64,000 nucleotides of DNA from Mycobacteroides chelonae CCUG 47445 (lineage in GTDB: Bacteria; Actinomycetota; Actinomycetes; Mycobacteriales; Mycobacteriaceae). A program made the translations under genes and the position numbers. Shown piece after piece: positions 16,881-25,227 of this stretch (position 1 is its first letter; every line of letters starts with the position of its first letter). Under the pieces are notes generated by a model. The model did no database searches. It had not been told where the DNA came from and saw nothing but the letters and a program-made list of their open reading frames with translations. The DNA lies in contig NZ_CP007220.1 in NCBI RefSeq assembly GCF_001632805.1, forward strand, positions 4,588,001 to 4,652,000. Direction: 5' to 3'.

Positions 16881-17660
16881 GTGCCGGAAATCACTGACCT
16901 GTTTGCCCAAAGGGCCACCCTACGGCGTTCTGCCAGCTTGTTATCCTCTTTCCGGTTCGAGCAGAGTGCGCCAGAGAAGTTTTACGGCACGGTGGCGCAG
17001 GACACAGTTCACCTGGTCACCGACTTGTGGCGACAAGAGACGAACGCCGGGCTGCGGGGCCGCACGGTGCTGGATGTCGGGGGTGGACCGGGCTACTTCG
17101 CCTCGGCCTTCGCCGACGCCGGAGCGCGGTACGTCGGCGTCGAGCCTGACCCCCGTGAGATGCATGCGGCCCCCGAGGGAACCCCGGGCATCCACGACCC
17201 ACGAGCGGCCTATCTGCGCGCGTCCGGAATGGCCCTGCCGATAGCCGACGACAGCGTCGACATCTGCCTGTCCTCGAACGTCGCCGAACATGTACCGGAG
17301 CCCTGGCGGCTCGGCGCGGAAATGCTGCGAGTCACCCGGCCGGGCGGGCTGGCCGTCTTGTCCTACACCGTCTGGCTCGGTCCGTTCGGTGGCCACGAAA
17401 TGGGCCTGACGCATTACTTCGGCGGCGCCCGCGCCGCCCGGCGGTACACCCGCAAGCACGGCCATCCGCCCAAGAACAACTACGGGTCGTCACTTTTTGC
17501 GGTATCGGTGCGCGATGGTCTCGAATGGGCCCATGAGACGGGCACACTGGTCGCCGCATTTCCCCGCTACCACCCAAAATGGGCATGGTGGATCACCAAA
17601 GTTCCCGCTGTGCGGGAGGTTCTGGTGAGCAATTTGGTACTTGTGCTGCGCCCCCACTGA
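16881..17660 (+). CDS. Class I SAM-dependent methyltransferase (Rv0224c homologue)
   Basis: The 259-residue protein shows the class I motifs: TVLDVGGGPGYFASAF for SAM binding, VGVEPDPREM for the acidic ribose contact, and DICLSSNVAEHVPEPWR for motif IV, followed by LRVTRPGGLAVLSY. The methyl acceptor is unknown. Rv0224c, its positional homologue, lies in the same envelope island, so a lipid or cell-wall precursor is likely. The GTG start at 16881 is preceded by AAGGAGA at 16855-16861, which is farther away than usual, and the gene runs divergently from the GT4 gene. Confidence 0.88.
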   Translation: MPEITDLFAQRATLRRSASLLSSFRFEQSAPEKFYGTVAQDTVHLVTDLWRQETNAGLRGRTVLDVGGGPGYFASAFADAGARYVGVEPDPREMHAAPEGTPGIHDPRAAYLRASGMALPIADDSVDICLSSNVAEHVPEPWRLGAEMLRVTRPGGLAVLSYTVWLGPFGGHEMGLTHYFGGARAARRYTRKHGHPPKNNYGSSLFAVSVRDGLEWAHETGTLVAAFPRYHPKWAWWITKVPAVREVLVSNLVLVLRPH

Positions 17661-17678
17661 ATCAGGAATTGCAACAGG

Positions 17679-17724
17679 TTCCACTTCCCCTGACTGCCCG
17701 GTAGTGTTGCGTACGTCACGCAAC
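17679..17724 (+). promoter_or_regulatory. Candidate promoter and overlapping palindromic operator of the kinase-ALDH operon
   Basis: TTCCAC (17679-17684) and TAGTGT (17702-17707) are separated by 17 nt and form a plausible promoter. GTTGCGT at 17706-17712 and ACGCAAC at 17718-17724 form a perfect 7-bp inverted repeat around a 5-nt spacer, covering the -10 edge and the expected start. A repressor dimer, for example of TetR or GntR type, bound there would block transcription. No regulator gene is adjacent. Confidence 0.45.
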
Positions 17725-17755
17725 GAGGCGGACATGAAACGGAAGTCACGACACC

Positions 17756-18904
17756 TTGACTGAGCAGACAGCGACGCATGAGGACGTTGCACGCCCCGCG
17801 GAATCACAGCGGGACCCGGAGACCTTGCGCGGCGCACTGGCCGATTGGATTGCGGTCCAATTGCCATCCGATGCCGCACTGAGTGTGGATCACGCGGAGC
17901 TGCCCAGCGCCAACGGCATGTCCAGCGAGACGATCCTGGCCGATGCACAGTGGACCGAAAACGGTGAACGGGCCGCCCACCGCCTGGTGATCAGGACGGC
18001 ACCGCAGCCCGATTCGAGCCCCGTGTTCCCCACCTATGACATGCGCCGCCAGTTCGATGTGATGGACAAGCTCGGCCAATACACCAGCGCCGTGGTGCCT
18101 CCGGTGCTCTGGTACTGCGACGACCCCTCCGTGCTCGGCGGAGAGTTCTTCGTCATGAAGCGCGTCGACGGGGAGGTCCCGCCCGACCGTATGCCTTACA
18201 CGTTCGGATCCTGGGTGACCGAGGCCTCCGACGCCGACCGCCGCAAAATGCAGCGGCTCACCATCGACCAGATCGCCCGGGTTCACTCCGCCCCCGTTGA
18301 GGAGTTCGCGTTCCTCGACGACGCCCGCGAGGGCGAGACAGGCCTGGATGCCCACGTACGCCGGACCCGGGACCTCTATGAGTGGGTGCGCGGCGACGGC
18401 CCCGCGATCCCGCTTATCGACCGCGGATTCGAGTGGCTGCGGGCGAATTGGCCGACCGAATCTCTGCGCGCGGCAGACACGGTCAGCTGGGGAGATTCGC
18501 GCCCGGGAAACGTCATCTATCAAGACTTCGAGCCGGTGGCCCTACTTGACTGGGAGATGGCCACCATCGGACCGCGCGAGCTCGACCTGGGATGGATCAT
18601 CTTCCTGCACAGGTTCTTCCAGGACCTGGCCGAGATCGCGGGCCTCCCCGGGCTGCCCGGCTTCTGCCGGCGCGAAGACATCGCCGCCGAGTACGCCGCC
18701 CTCACCGGGCACCACGCGAGTGACCTGGACTTCTACACCACCTATGCAGCGTTGCAACATGCCGTGATCATGGTTCGAATTCAAATGCGTGCCATGGCCT
18801 TTGGCATGGCAGAGATGCCGAATGACCCCGATGACCTGATCCTGCACAGGGTCACCCTGGAGAAAATGCTGGACGGAAAATACTGGAGCGAGGTCTCCGC
18901 GTGA
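17756..18904 (+). CDS. Aminoglycoside-phosphotransferase-fold small-molecule kinase
   Basis: The 382-residue protein has the APH/choline kinase fold. The catalytic loop reads SWGDSRPGNVIYQ (HGD replaced by WGD, with the Asp and Asn kept) and the metal Asp lies in LLDWEMATIGPRELDLGW. The N-lobe includes FFVMKRVDGEVPPDRMPY. Such enzymes in mycobacteria often sit in lipid or small-acid catabolic operons and phosphorylate an unknown metabolite; drug resistance should not be assumed. The start is TTG 17756 after GGAAG. The stop overlaps the next GTG by 4 nt (GTGA), so translation is coupled to the CrtC-like gene. Confidence 0.83.
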   Translation: MTEQTATHEDVARPAESQRDPETLRGALADWIAVQLPSDAALSVDHAELPSANGMSSETILADAQWTENGERAAHRLVIRTAPQPDSSPVFPTYDMRRQFDVMDKLGQYTSAVVPPVLWYCDDPSVLGGEFFVMKRVDGEVPPDRMPYTFGSWVTEASDADRRKMQRLTIDQIARVHSAPVEEFAFLDDAREGETGLDAHVRRTRDLYEWVRGDGPAIPLIDRGFEWLRANWPTESLRAADTVSWGDSRPGNVIYQDFEPVALLDWEMATIGPRELDLGWIIFLHRFFQDLAEIAGLPGLPGFCRREDIAAEYAALTGHHASDLDFYTTYAALQHAVIMVRIQMRAMAFGMAEMPNDPDDLILHRVTLEKMLDGKYWSEVSA

Positions 18905-20028
18905 GCCTGTCTCCCTTCGACGATTACCCGATCCATCAGATCGCCGATGTGGTCCGTCATGTCGGCACCTCGGACCGAAACTTCTACGACCGCTACTACT
19001 TCGGCTGTCACGGCGGCCGCGCCGACCTGCCGTACCTGATCACCGGGCTGGGCGTCTACCCGAACCTGGGTGTCACCGATGCATTCGCATCCGTACGCAA
19101 TGGCGAGGACGTCGTGGTGTTCCGCGCGTCGCGTGCGCTGGGAGACGACCGCGCCGATCTTAAGGTCGGGCCGTATCGCATCGAGGTTGTCGAAGGCCTG
19201 AAGAAGGTGCGGGTGATCCTGGAACCCGGAGACGACTACGACCTCGCCTTCGATATCACTTACACCGGCGAGATACCGGCCTCCCTGGAGCCGGGTCATT
19301 ACCAGCGCCAGCTCGGCCGTGTCATGTTCGATACCTCGCGATTTGCCCAAACCGGTACCTGGGCAGGCCAATTGACGGTCGATGGCACCACCCACGAACT
19401 CGATGGCGTCAACTGGTCGGGCAACCGGGACCGCTCCTGGGGCATCCGGCCCGTCGGCGAGGGTGAGCCCGCCGGGCGGCGTGCCACCCTGGCGGGCGGC
19501 TTCTTCTGGCTCTACAACGTGATCTCGTTCCCCGAATACTCGATTGTGTTCATCAACCAGGAGGACGAGCACGGAACCAAGGTGGTCAGCGGTGCACGCC
19601 GGGTATGGCGCGATCCGGCGAAGGGGATCGAGGAACTCGGCCCCATCACGCACGACATCACCTTGGTTCCCGGCACTCGCGAGGCGAGTTCTGCGGTAAT
19701 CACGTTGGGTGACATCACCATCACCGCCGAGATAGTGCTGCCGCACTATTTCGGCTTCGGTACCGGATACGGCCTGGATCCGGACTGGCGCCACGGCATG
19801 TGGCAGGGCGACCTCGTCGTGCAGGGCAAGCGGTACAAGACCGCGGAGCTGGACGCCACACTCAAACTGCTCTGCCCCGTCGACAATCTCGCGACGTTCC
19901 ACCTGGTCGAGAACGGCGTCCAGACCCACGGCAGTGGACTGTTCGAATTCGGGCCCATAGGCCCACATAAACCCTCCGGCTTCACCGGGTTCGTTGATAC
20001 ACATCAGGAAAGAGACAGCGATTCATGA
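18901..20028 (+). CDS. CrtC/AttH lipocalin-like protein (DUF7064/7065 type)
   Basis: This 375-residue soluble protein is rich in beta strands and has the conserved block HELDGVNWSGNRDRSWGIRP and a later GGFFWLYNVISFPEYS. This matches the two-domain lipocalin-like family once annotated as hydroxyneurosporene synthase (CrtC/AttH relatives), common in mycobacteria next to APH-like kinases. Enzymatic role is not established; hydratase-like or ligand-binding functions are possible. The GTG start overlaps the kinase stop and its own stop overlaps the dehydrogenase start (ATGA), placing it in the middle of a coupled three-gene unit. Confidence 0.72.
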   Translation: MSLSPFDDYPIHQIADVVRHVGTSDRNFYDRYYFGCHGGRADLPYLITGLGVYPNLGVTDAFASVRNGEDVVVFRASRALGDDRADLKVGPYRIEVVEGLKKVRVILEPGDDYDLAFDITYTGEIPASLEPGHYQRQLGRVMFDTSRFAQTGTWAGQLTVDGTTHELDGVNWSGNRDRSWGIRPVGEGEPAGRRATLAGGFFWLYNVISFPEYSIVFINQEDEHGTKVVSGARRVWRDPAKGIEELGPITHDITLVPGTREASSAVITLGDITITAEIVLPHYFGFGTGYGLDPDWRHGMWQGDLVVQGKRYKTAELDATLKLLCPVDNLATFHLVENGVQTHGSGLFEFGPIGPHKPSGFTGFVDTHQERDSDS

Positions 20029-21482
20029 CGAATTACGACAAACTCTTCATCGGCGGCGTATGGACCGAGCCGGCCACTGACCAGGTGATCGAGGTCATCT
20101 CGCCCGCTACCGGACAGAAGGTGGGCCAGTGTCCGCTGGCGTCGCCCGCCGACGTCGAAGCCGCGGTAAGCGCTGCCCGCCGCGCCTTTGACGACGGACC
20201 GTGGCCCAAGCTGACTCCGCACGAGCGCCAGGCGATATTGCAGAAGGCAGTTGCCGGGCTGGAGGCCCGTAAGGACGAAATCTGCAAGGCCATCGCCGAC
20301 GAGACCGGCGCTCCTCCTATGGTTATCGAAACATTGCAGTGGTTGGGTGGCTTCGGTGCCATCCAGTACTACGCCAATGCGGCGGACGCGGTGAAGTGGA
20401 AGGAACTGCGCAACGGCGCCTACGGCCAAACGGTGGTAACCCGGGAGCCCGCCGGCGTGGTGGCCGCCATCGCGGCCTGGAATGTGCCGCTGTTCCTGGC
20501 GCTCAACAAGATCGGCCCGGCGTTCCTCGCGGGGTGCACGGTGGTGCTCAAGCCCGCTGCCGAGACTCCGCTGTCAAGCTTCATCCTGGCTGAGGTGTTC
20601 GCCGACGCGGGCGTGCCCGAGGGCGTGCTGTCGGTGGTACCCGGTGGGGCCGAAACCGGTCGGGCGCTGACCAACAACCCCGACGTCGACGTGTTCAGTT
20701 TCACCGGCAGCACCGTCGTCGGTAAGGAGATCGCCGAGATCGCCGCCAGGAACCTCAAGAAGGTCACCCTCGAGCTGGGCGGCAAGTCGGCGGCCATCGT
20801 GCTGGAGGATGCCGACCTGGCGTCGGCCTTGCCGATGCTGGTGTTCGCGGGCCTGATGAACGCGGGCCAAGGCTGCGTCAACCAAACCCGGGTGCTGGCA
20901 CCGCGGTCACGGTATGACGAGGTTGTCGACGGCATTGTGGGGATGGTCTCGCTGATGGGCGTCGGCCTGCCCGACGATCCCGCCACGCAGGTGGGCCCGC
21001 TGATCACCGAGAAGCAGCGCGCCCGTGTCGAGGGCTACATCGCCAAGGGCATCGAGGAGGGCGCACGGCTTGCTTACGGCGGCAAGCGCCCTGAAGGTCT
21101 GGACGGCGGATACTTCGTCCAGCCAACGATTTTCGCCGATGTCGACAACTCGATGACCATCGCGCAGGAGGAAATCTTCGGCCCCGTGCTGTCGATCATC
21201 GCCTACGATTCGGTGGACGAGGCCATCAAGATCGCCAACGACTCCAACTACGGTCTGGCCGGCAGCGTGTGGACCACCGACGTGCCCAAGGGTCTGGAGG
21301 TCGCCGCGCAGATCCGCACCGGCACCTATGGCATCAACTGGTATGCCTTCGACCCCAGCTGCCCGTTCGGCGGCTACAAGCAGTCCGGCATCGGCCGGGA
21401 GAACGGGCCCGAGGGCATCGAGGAGTACTGCGAGCTCAAGAGCGTGCTGCTGCCGATGGGGTACACCCTGGAATCGATCTAG
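20025..21482 (+). CDS. NAD(P)-dependent aldehyde dehydrogenase (Rv0223c-like)
   Basis: The 485-residue enzyme has all ALDH landmarks: FTGSTVVGKEIA for the cofactor loop, LELGGKSAAIV with the general-base Glu, NAGQGCVNQTR with the catalytic Cys, and EEIFGPVLSII. It oxidises an aldehyde to the acid, forming a thioester on the Cys. The position close to the methyltransferase matches Rv0223c, but here it sits at the end of a kinase-CrtC-like-ALDH unit. The final LPMGY end is usual for this subgroup. Substrate is unknown; short or branched acid semialdehydes would fit the downstream 3-hydroxyisobutyrate dehydrogenase-like gene. Confidence 0.93.
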   Translation: MTNYDKLFIGGVWTEPATDQVIEVISPATGQKVGQCPLASPADVEAAVSAARRAFDDGPWPKLTPHERQAILQKAVAGLEARKDEICKAIADETGAPPMVIETLQWLGGFGAIQYYANAADAVKWKELRNGAYGQTVVTREPAGVVAAIAAWNVPLFLALNKIGPAFLAGCTVVLKPAAETPLSSFILAEVFADAGVPEGVLSVVPGGAETGRALTNNPDVDVFSFTGSTVVGKEIAEIAARNLKKVTLELGGKSAAIVLEDADLASALPMLVFAGLMNAGQGCVNQTRVLAPRSRYDEVVDGIVGMVSLMGVGLPDDPATQVGPLITEKQRARVEGYIAKGIEEGARLAYGGKRPEGLDGGYFVQPTIFADVDNSMTIAQEEIFGPVLSIIAYDSVDEAIKIANDSNYGLAGSVWTTDVPKGLEVAAQIRTGTYGINWYAFDPSCPFGGYKQSGIGRENGPEGIEEYCELKSVLLPMGYTLESI

Positions 21483-21490
21483 CCATCGCG

Positions 21491-21538
21491 TGCGAGCCTC
21501 ACGCGGAAATCTTGCCCGAAAACCGCGTGAGGTTCGCG
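21491..21538. repeat. Dispersed palindromic repeat, copy 1
   Basis: Arms 21491-21506 and 21523-21538 are complementary at 14 of 16 positions around a 16-nt loop. The left part starts TGCGAGCCTC and is identical at 20 of 22 positions to the left arm of the element at 55867-55922. It fills most of the gap between the aldehyde dehydrogenase and the transporter and could act as an mRNA stability or termination hairpin; there is no T-tract. Confidence 0.7.
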
Positions 21539-21546
21539 CTCGACGC

Positions 21547-21552
21547 TAGGGT
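21547..21552 (+). promoter_or_regulatory. -10 element for a leaderless transporter mRNA
   Basis: TAGGGT lies 6 nt before the GTG at 21559, exactly where transcription and translation would start together. No ribosome-binding site precedes the GTG. Confidence 0.5.
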
Positions 21553-21558
21553 TCGACG

Positions 21559-22905
21559 GTGTCCACCACCGCCGAGGCCGACGCTGCTCCAACGGGTCTG
21601 CGCAAGGTGGTCGCCGCATCAATGGCCGGCACCGTCGTCGAGTGGTACGAATTCTTCCTCTACGCCACGGCCGCCACCCTCGTCTTCAACAAGGTCTTCT
21701 TTCCCGCGGTTCAGGCCGGAGGCAATGACCTCGACAACATCATCAAGGCTTTCCTCACCTACGCGGTAGGGTTCGTCGCCCGACCCATCGGCGGAATCGT
21801 GTTCGGGCACTTCGGGGATCGCTACGGACGCAAACACCTCTTGCAGATCGCGATCGTGCTGGTCGGCGTGTCCACCTTCCTCATGGGCTGCCTGCCGACC
21901 TTTGCGCAGATCGGCTACGGGGCCCCGATCCTGCTGGTGGTGCTGCGATTCCTGCAGGGTTTCGCGGTCGGCGGGGAATGGGGCGGCGCCGTGCTGCTGG
22001 TGGCCGAGCACTCCCCCGACTCGCAACGCGGCTTCTGGTCGAGCTGGCCGCAGGCGGCGGTACCGCTCGGCAATCTGCTGGCCACTCTGGTACTGCTCAC
22101 GTTGTCGTGGACCCTCTCCGATGCCGCCTTCCTGGCCTGGGGCTGGCGTGTCGGATTCTGGCTGTCGGTCATCATCGTGGCCATCGGGTACTACATCCGC
22201 ACCCGGATTTCCGATGCGCCGATCTTTCAGGAGGCACGCAAGGAGATCGAGGAGAACAAGGCCAGCTCGTACGGCGTCGTCGAAGTGTTCCGGCGGTATC
22301 CGCGCGGGGTGTTCACCGCCATGGGGCTGCGGGTGGCCGAGAACATCCTCTACTACATGGTGGTCACCTTCTCGATCACCTATCTCAAGATCGAGCTGCA
22401 CATGGATACCAGGCGAATCTTATTGCTGCTCTTAATTGCTCATGCGGTTCAAGCGGTCACCCTGCCGATCGTGGGCCGGTACACCGATGTCGTGGGGCGA
22501 CGTGCGCCGTATGCATTGGGGGCCCTGCTGGCGGCGGGGTGGGGCTTCATGGCGTTCCCGATGTTCGACACCCGAGACGAATGGGTGATCCTGGCGGCCA
22601 TCGTGATCGGTCTACTGGTGCACTCGCTGATGTTCGCGGGGCAGCCGGCCATCATGGCGGAGATGTTCCCCACTCGTATGCGCTATTCGGGGGTGTCGGT
22701 GGGCTACCAGGTGACCTCGATCTTCGCCGGATCACTGGCCCCGGTCATCGGCACCGCACTACTGAGCAAGTACCACAGCTGGGTACCGGTGGCTATATAC
22801 CTCGCCGCCGTTGCCCCCATCACGCTCATTGCCGTCTGGGCACTGCCAGAGACCAAGGGCAGCTCGCTGCATGCACTGGATGCCGCCGACAGAGCACGCG
22901 CCTGA
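21559..22905 (+). CDS. MFS metabolite:H+ symporter (MHS family)
   Basis: The 448-residue protein has 12 membrane helices and the metabolite-proton symporter signature: GTVVEWYEFFLYATAATLVFN at the start and the loop motif GHFGDRYGRKHLL between helices 2 and 3, plus RFLQGFAVGGEWGGAVLLVAEH. Relatives import shikimate, proline/betaine, citrate or alpha-ketoglutarate. Together with the surrounding dehydrogenases this suggests uptake of a small carboxylic acid. The start is a GTG 6 nt after a -10 box, so the message seems to be leaderless and independent of the upstream operon. Confidence 0.9.
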   Translation: MSTTAEADAAPTGLRKVVAASMAGTVVEWYEFFLYATAATLVFNKVFFPAVQAGGNDLDNIIKAFLTYAVGFVARPIGGIVFGHFGDRYGRKHLLQIAIVLVGVSTFLMGCLPTFAQIGYGAPILLVVLRFLQGFAVGGEWGGAVLLVAEHSPDSQRGFWSSWPQAAVPLGNLLATLVLLTLSWTLSDAAFLAWGWRVGFWLSVIIVAIGYYIRTRISDAPIFQEARKEIEENKASSYGVVEVFRRYPRGVFTAMGLRVAENILYYMVVTFSITYLKIELHMDTRRILLLLLIAHAVQAVTLPIVGRYTDVVGRRAPYALGALLAAGWGFMAFPMFDTRDEWVILAAIVIGLLVHSLMFAGQPAIMAEMFPTRMRYSGVSVGYQVTSIFAGSLAPVIGTALLSKYHSWVPVAIYLAAVAPITLIAVWALPETKGSSLHALDAADRARA

Positions 22906-22908
22906 CGC

Positions 22909-22914
22909 TAGGTT
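22909..22914 (+). promoter_or_regulatory. -10 element for a leaderless dehydrogenase mRNA
   Basis: TAGGTT begins 4 nt after the transporter stop codon and ends 6 nt before the ATG at 22921. The geometry is the same as at 21547-21552, so the downstream gene probably has its own leaderless transcript. Confidence 0.45.
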
Positions 22915-22920
22915 GGACCC

Positions 22921-23832
22921 ATGGCGACCTATGGCTGGATCGGTTTGGGGAACATGGGCGGCCCGATGGCCGCGAATCTGGTGGCGGCCGGGCACACGGT
23001 GCGCGGTTTCGATCTCTCGGGTGACGCACTGGCTGCCGCAGCGGCCAACGGTGTGACCGCGGTGGAAGAGATCGCCGAGGTGCTGGCGGGCGCCGAGGTG
23101 GTGTTCACCATGCTGCCCAAGGGTGAACATGTCCGCTCGGTGTTCGAGGGGCCCTACGGCATCTGGGAAAACGCGTCGCCATCAACGCTTCTGGTGGACA
23201 GTTCAACCGTCGACATCGAAACCTCGCGGTACTGTCACGCCGAATCGGAGCGCCGGGGGTTCCGATTCGTCGACGCCCCGGTGTCCGGCGGGATCAGCGG
23301 CGCGCAGGCCGGCACGCTGTGCTTCATGCTGGGTGGGGATTTGGAAAATTCTGGTGCGGCAACCGATTACATCAAACCGATGGCCGGTCGGGTGATCCAC
23401 GCCGGTGACGGTGGCGCCGGCGTTGCCGCGAAGATCTGCAACAACATGATGCTGTTCATCGACATGATGGCCAATTCCGAAGGTTCACAGCTGGCCGAGC
23501 GACTCGGCCTGGATCCCAAGGTTTTCTGGGAGATCTGCTCGGTGTCCTCGGCGCGCTCCTGGGCGCAGCAGACCTGGTACCCGGTGCCGGACATCATCGA
23601 ATCCGCCGCCGCAAACCGGAACTTCGATGCCACCTTCACGGTCGACCTGGCGCACAAGGATGCACGCCTGGCGCTGGCCGCCGGTGAGGCCACCGGTGTG
23701 AAGCTACCCGCCGCGACCATGGTGACCGAGCAGTTCCAGCAGCTCATCGACGAGGGCCTGGGCGGCAAGGACTGCTCGCTGATCGTCAAGTACGCGACGC
23801 CCGACGGGTCGGCGCGCGGTTACGAGCCGTGA
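22921..23832 (+). CDS. 3-hydroxyisobutyrate dehydrogenase-like beta-hydroxyacid dehydrogenase
   Basis: The 303-residue enzyme opens with the Rossmann motif YGWIGLGNMGGPMAANL, has the family signature FVDAPVSGGISGAQAGTL, and the catalytic Lys region GAGVAAKICNNMMLF. It oxidises a 3-hydroxyacid to the semialdehyde with NAD(P). 3-Hydroxyisobutyrate (valine breakdown) is the classical substrate, which would link to the aldehyde dehydrogenase upstream, but tartronate or 4-hydroxybutyrate types cannot be ruled out. Its last 13 nt overlap the convergent CtaG-like gene. Confidence 0.88.
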   Translation: MATYGWIGLGNMGGPMAANLVAAGHTVRGFDLSGDALAAAAANGVTAVEEIAEVLAGAEVVFTMLPKGEHVRSVFEGPYGIWENASPSTLLVDSSTVDIETSRYCHAESERRGFRFVDAPVSGGISGAQAGTLCFMLGGDLENSGAATDYIKPMAGRVIHAGDGGAGVAAKICNNMMLFIDMMANSEGSQLAERLGLDPKVFWEICSVSSARSWAQQTWYPVPDIIESAAANRNFDATFTVDLAHKDARLALAAGEATGVKLPAATMVTEQFQQLIDEGLGGKDCSLIVKYATPDGSARGYEP

Positions 23833-24809
23833 CCCGGCCGCTCTTCATGTAATTGCTGTAAAAACCGGTTGTACGAAGCTAATTCGTCTTCTTGCCGGGC
23901 GTCGTCAGCCTCACGCGCCTCGGTTTCGACCTGTTCCTCACGCCGCCAGCGGATGGCGAAGATCAAGGTAGTCGCGAGCGCGATCGGCTCACCGTACGAC
24001 CAGGCCAGCGCGCCGGCCACCGCCTGGTCCTTCACCGGGTCGACGGCCCAGACGGCGGGCGGATTGGCGAAGATGCCGATCAGCGGCCTGGGCGCCATCA
24101 TGAGGATGACGCCGATGAACACGTGCAACGGCATTTCCACGAAGATGTCGAACATCCTGCCGAGGTTGGTCTGCCGGATCGGCAGTGGGTCGGTGGACAG
24201 GATGGGGATGACGAAGAGCAGGCCGCTGGCCAAGAAGAAGATCTCTAACCCGTTATGCCCCAACCAGGTAACGGCAATGGTGTCGAACAGCTGGGATAGA
24301 TACAAGCCGTAGTAGCTGAACAGGAAAAGCGGAATGGTGACGGCGGGATGCAACAGCATCGCGGCCGCGCGGCTGCGCAACCCGGCCAGCGCAGCCACCA
24401 GTACCCATCTGCCGGGCCCATGGTGCGGCGTCGAGCGCAACAGCAGCCGCCCCGGTGAGCCCAGCACCAACAACGGCGGCACCAGGATCGACAGCGTCAG
24501 CTGCTGAAACATGAACGCGCTGAACAACCGAAATCCGTAGCGGTCTATCGACAATCCCATGACCGCGCCCAGAATCAGGCACCCGGACAGGAAGCACACG
24601 GTTGACCACCACGGCCAGCTGCGGCCCATCCGGCGCAGCCGGAGCACACTCAACAGGTACCACCCGGCCAGCAGCGCCGCGACAACGGGAAGCACCGGAA
24701 TGGCGGGTGGGTTCCAGGCGAACAGCGACCAGACTGTCGGCGGTTCGGCGGGGATTGTGGTCAGCCCGCTGAGCCACCTCACGTCGTTCATTGATTGCAT
24801 TATGCGCAT
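23820..24809 (-). CDS. CtaG-like (caa3 type) cytochrome c oxidase assembly membrane protein
   Basis: The 329-residue protein has about seven to eight membrane helices and conserved family elements FMFQQLTLSILVPPLLVLGSP, HPAVTIPLFLFSYYGLYL and EMPLHVFIGVILM, placing it in the CtaG_Cox11-like family with conserved histidines for copper handling. It probably helps deliver copper to the terminal oxidase. A charged coiled tail of about 35 residues (EEQVETEAREADDARQEDEL) faces the cytosol. Start is ambiguous between ATG codons at 24809, 24800 and 24791, none with a clear ribosome-binding site. The gene converges on the dehydrogenase with a 13-nt overlap. Confidence 0.82.
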   Translation of the reverse strand: MRIMQSMNDVRWLSGLTTIPAEPPTVWSLFAWNPPAIPVLPVVAALLAGWYLLSVLRLRRMGRSWPWWSTVCFLSGCLILGAVMGLSIDRYGFRLFSAFMFQQLTLSILVPPLLVLGSPGRLLLRSTPHHGPGRWVLVAALAGLRSRAAAMLLHPAVTIPLFLFSYYGLYLSQLFDTIAVTWLGHNGLEIFFLASGLLFVIPILSTDPLPIRQTNLGRMFDIFVEMPLHVFIGVILMMAPRPLIGIFANPPAVWAVDPVKDQAVAGALAWSYGEPIALATTLIFAIRWRREEQVETEAREADDARQEDELASYNRFLQQLHEERPGHGS

Positions 24810-24905
24810 ATTTGAATGAACTGGCCATCCGGGTGTCGAACCAGCCGTTCATCGGCAGTTCGGATCGCCGCTAGCCAAACGGCGTTGGTTCACAGCTTTG
24901 GTAGC

Positions 24906-24911
24906 TAGGGT
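24906..24911 (+). promoter_or_regulatory. Candidate -10 element of the small helical protein
   Basis: TAGGGT stands 33 nt before the ATG at 24945. The predicted leader of about 27 nt contains AGAGGAGG at 24933-24940, a strong ribosome-binding site. Confidence 0.45.
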
Positions 24912-24944
24912 GCGCCACGGGCGGGGCAAACCAGAGGAGGAACG

Positions 24945-25169
24945 ATGGCTGTATCCGTCAATCTCGAGAAGGCACTCGACAAGGCCTACGAGAACAAGGA
25001 CCTCAAGGACGTCCTCGACGCTCCCCCGTCTGCTCTCGCTGGTCTCACCGAGAAGCACGACGCCGCACTCAAGGAAGCCCTGAACATCTCGACCGTGCGC
25101 GAGCTGGGCACCAACAAGTACATCGCCGTCGCTGCCGCGCTGGCGGCTTTGGAGAGCAAGACCGGTTAA
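24945..25169 (+). CDS. Small helix-hairpin-helix-like protein
   Basis: This 74-residue acidic protein has the pattern PPSALAGLTEKHDAALKEAL followed by NISTVRELGTNKYIAVAAAL, which resembles the helix-hairpin-helix repeats that end in TVRDLA in DNA-binding and scaffold proteins. It has a strong ribosome-binding site (AGAGGAGG) and a perfect hairpin right after the stop, both typical of a well expressed monocistronic gene. No signal or membrane segment. The function is unknown; it may be a protein-interaction module. Confidence 0.75.
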   Translation: MAVSVNLEKALDKAYENKDLKDVLDAPPSALAGLTEKHDAALKEALNISTVRELGTNKYIAVAAALAALESKTG

Positions 25170-25178
25170 AGCGTTGAC

Positions 25179-25224
25179 CGAGAAGGCATCTACGAACGCC
25201 AGCCGCCGCGTAGATGCCTTCTCG
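25179..25224. terminator. Perfect 16-bp hairpin between convergent genes
   Basis: CGAGAAGGCATCTACG (25179-25194) is matched without error by 25209-25224, with a 14-nt loop. It lies between the stop of the small protein (25169) and that of the oxidoreductase (25228), so it can serve both directions. It has no T-tract, as is common for mycobacterial intrinsic terminators. Confidence 0.8.
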
Positions 25225-25227
25225 TCG

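Noticed and set aside
17756..18904. Aminoglycoside resistance gene
   Set aside because: Although the fold is APH-like, the WGD catalytic motif and operon with CrtC-like and ALDH genes argue for a metabolic kinase.
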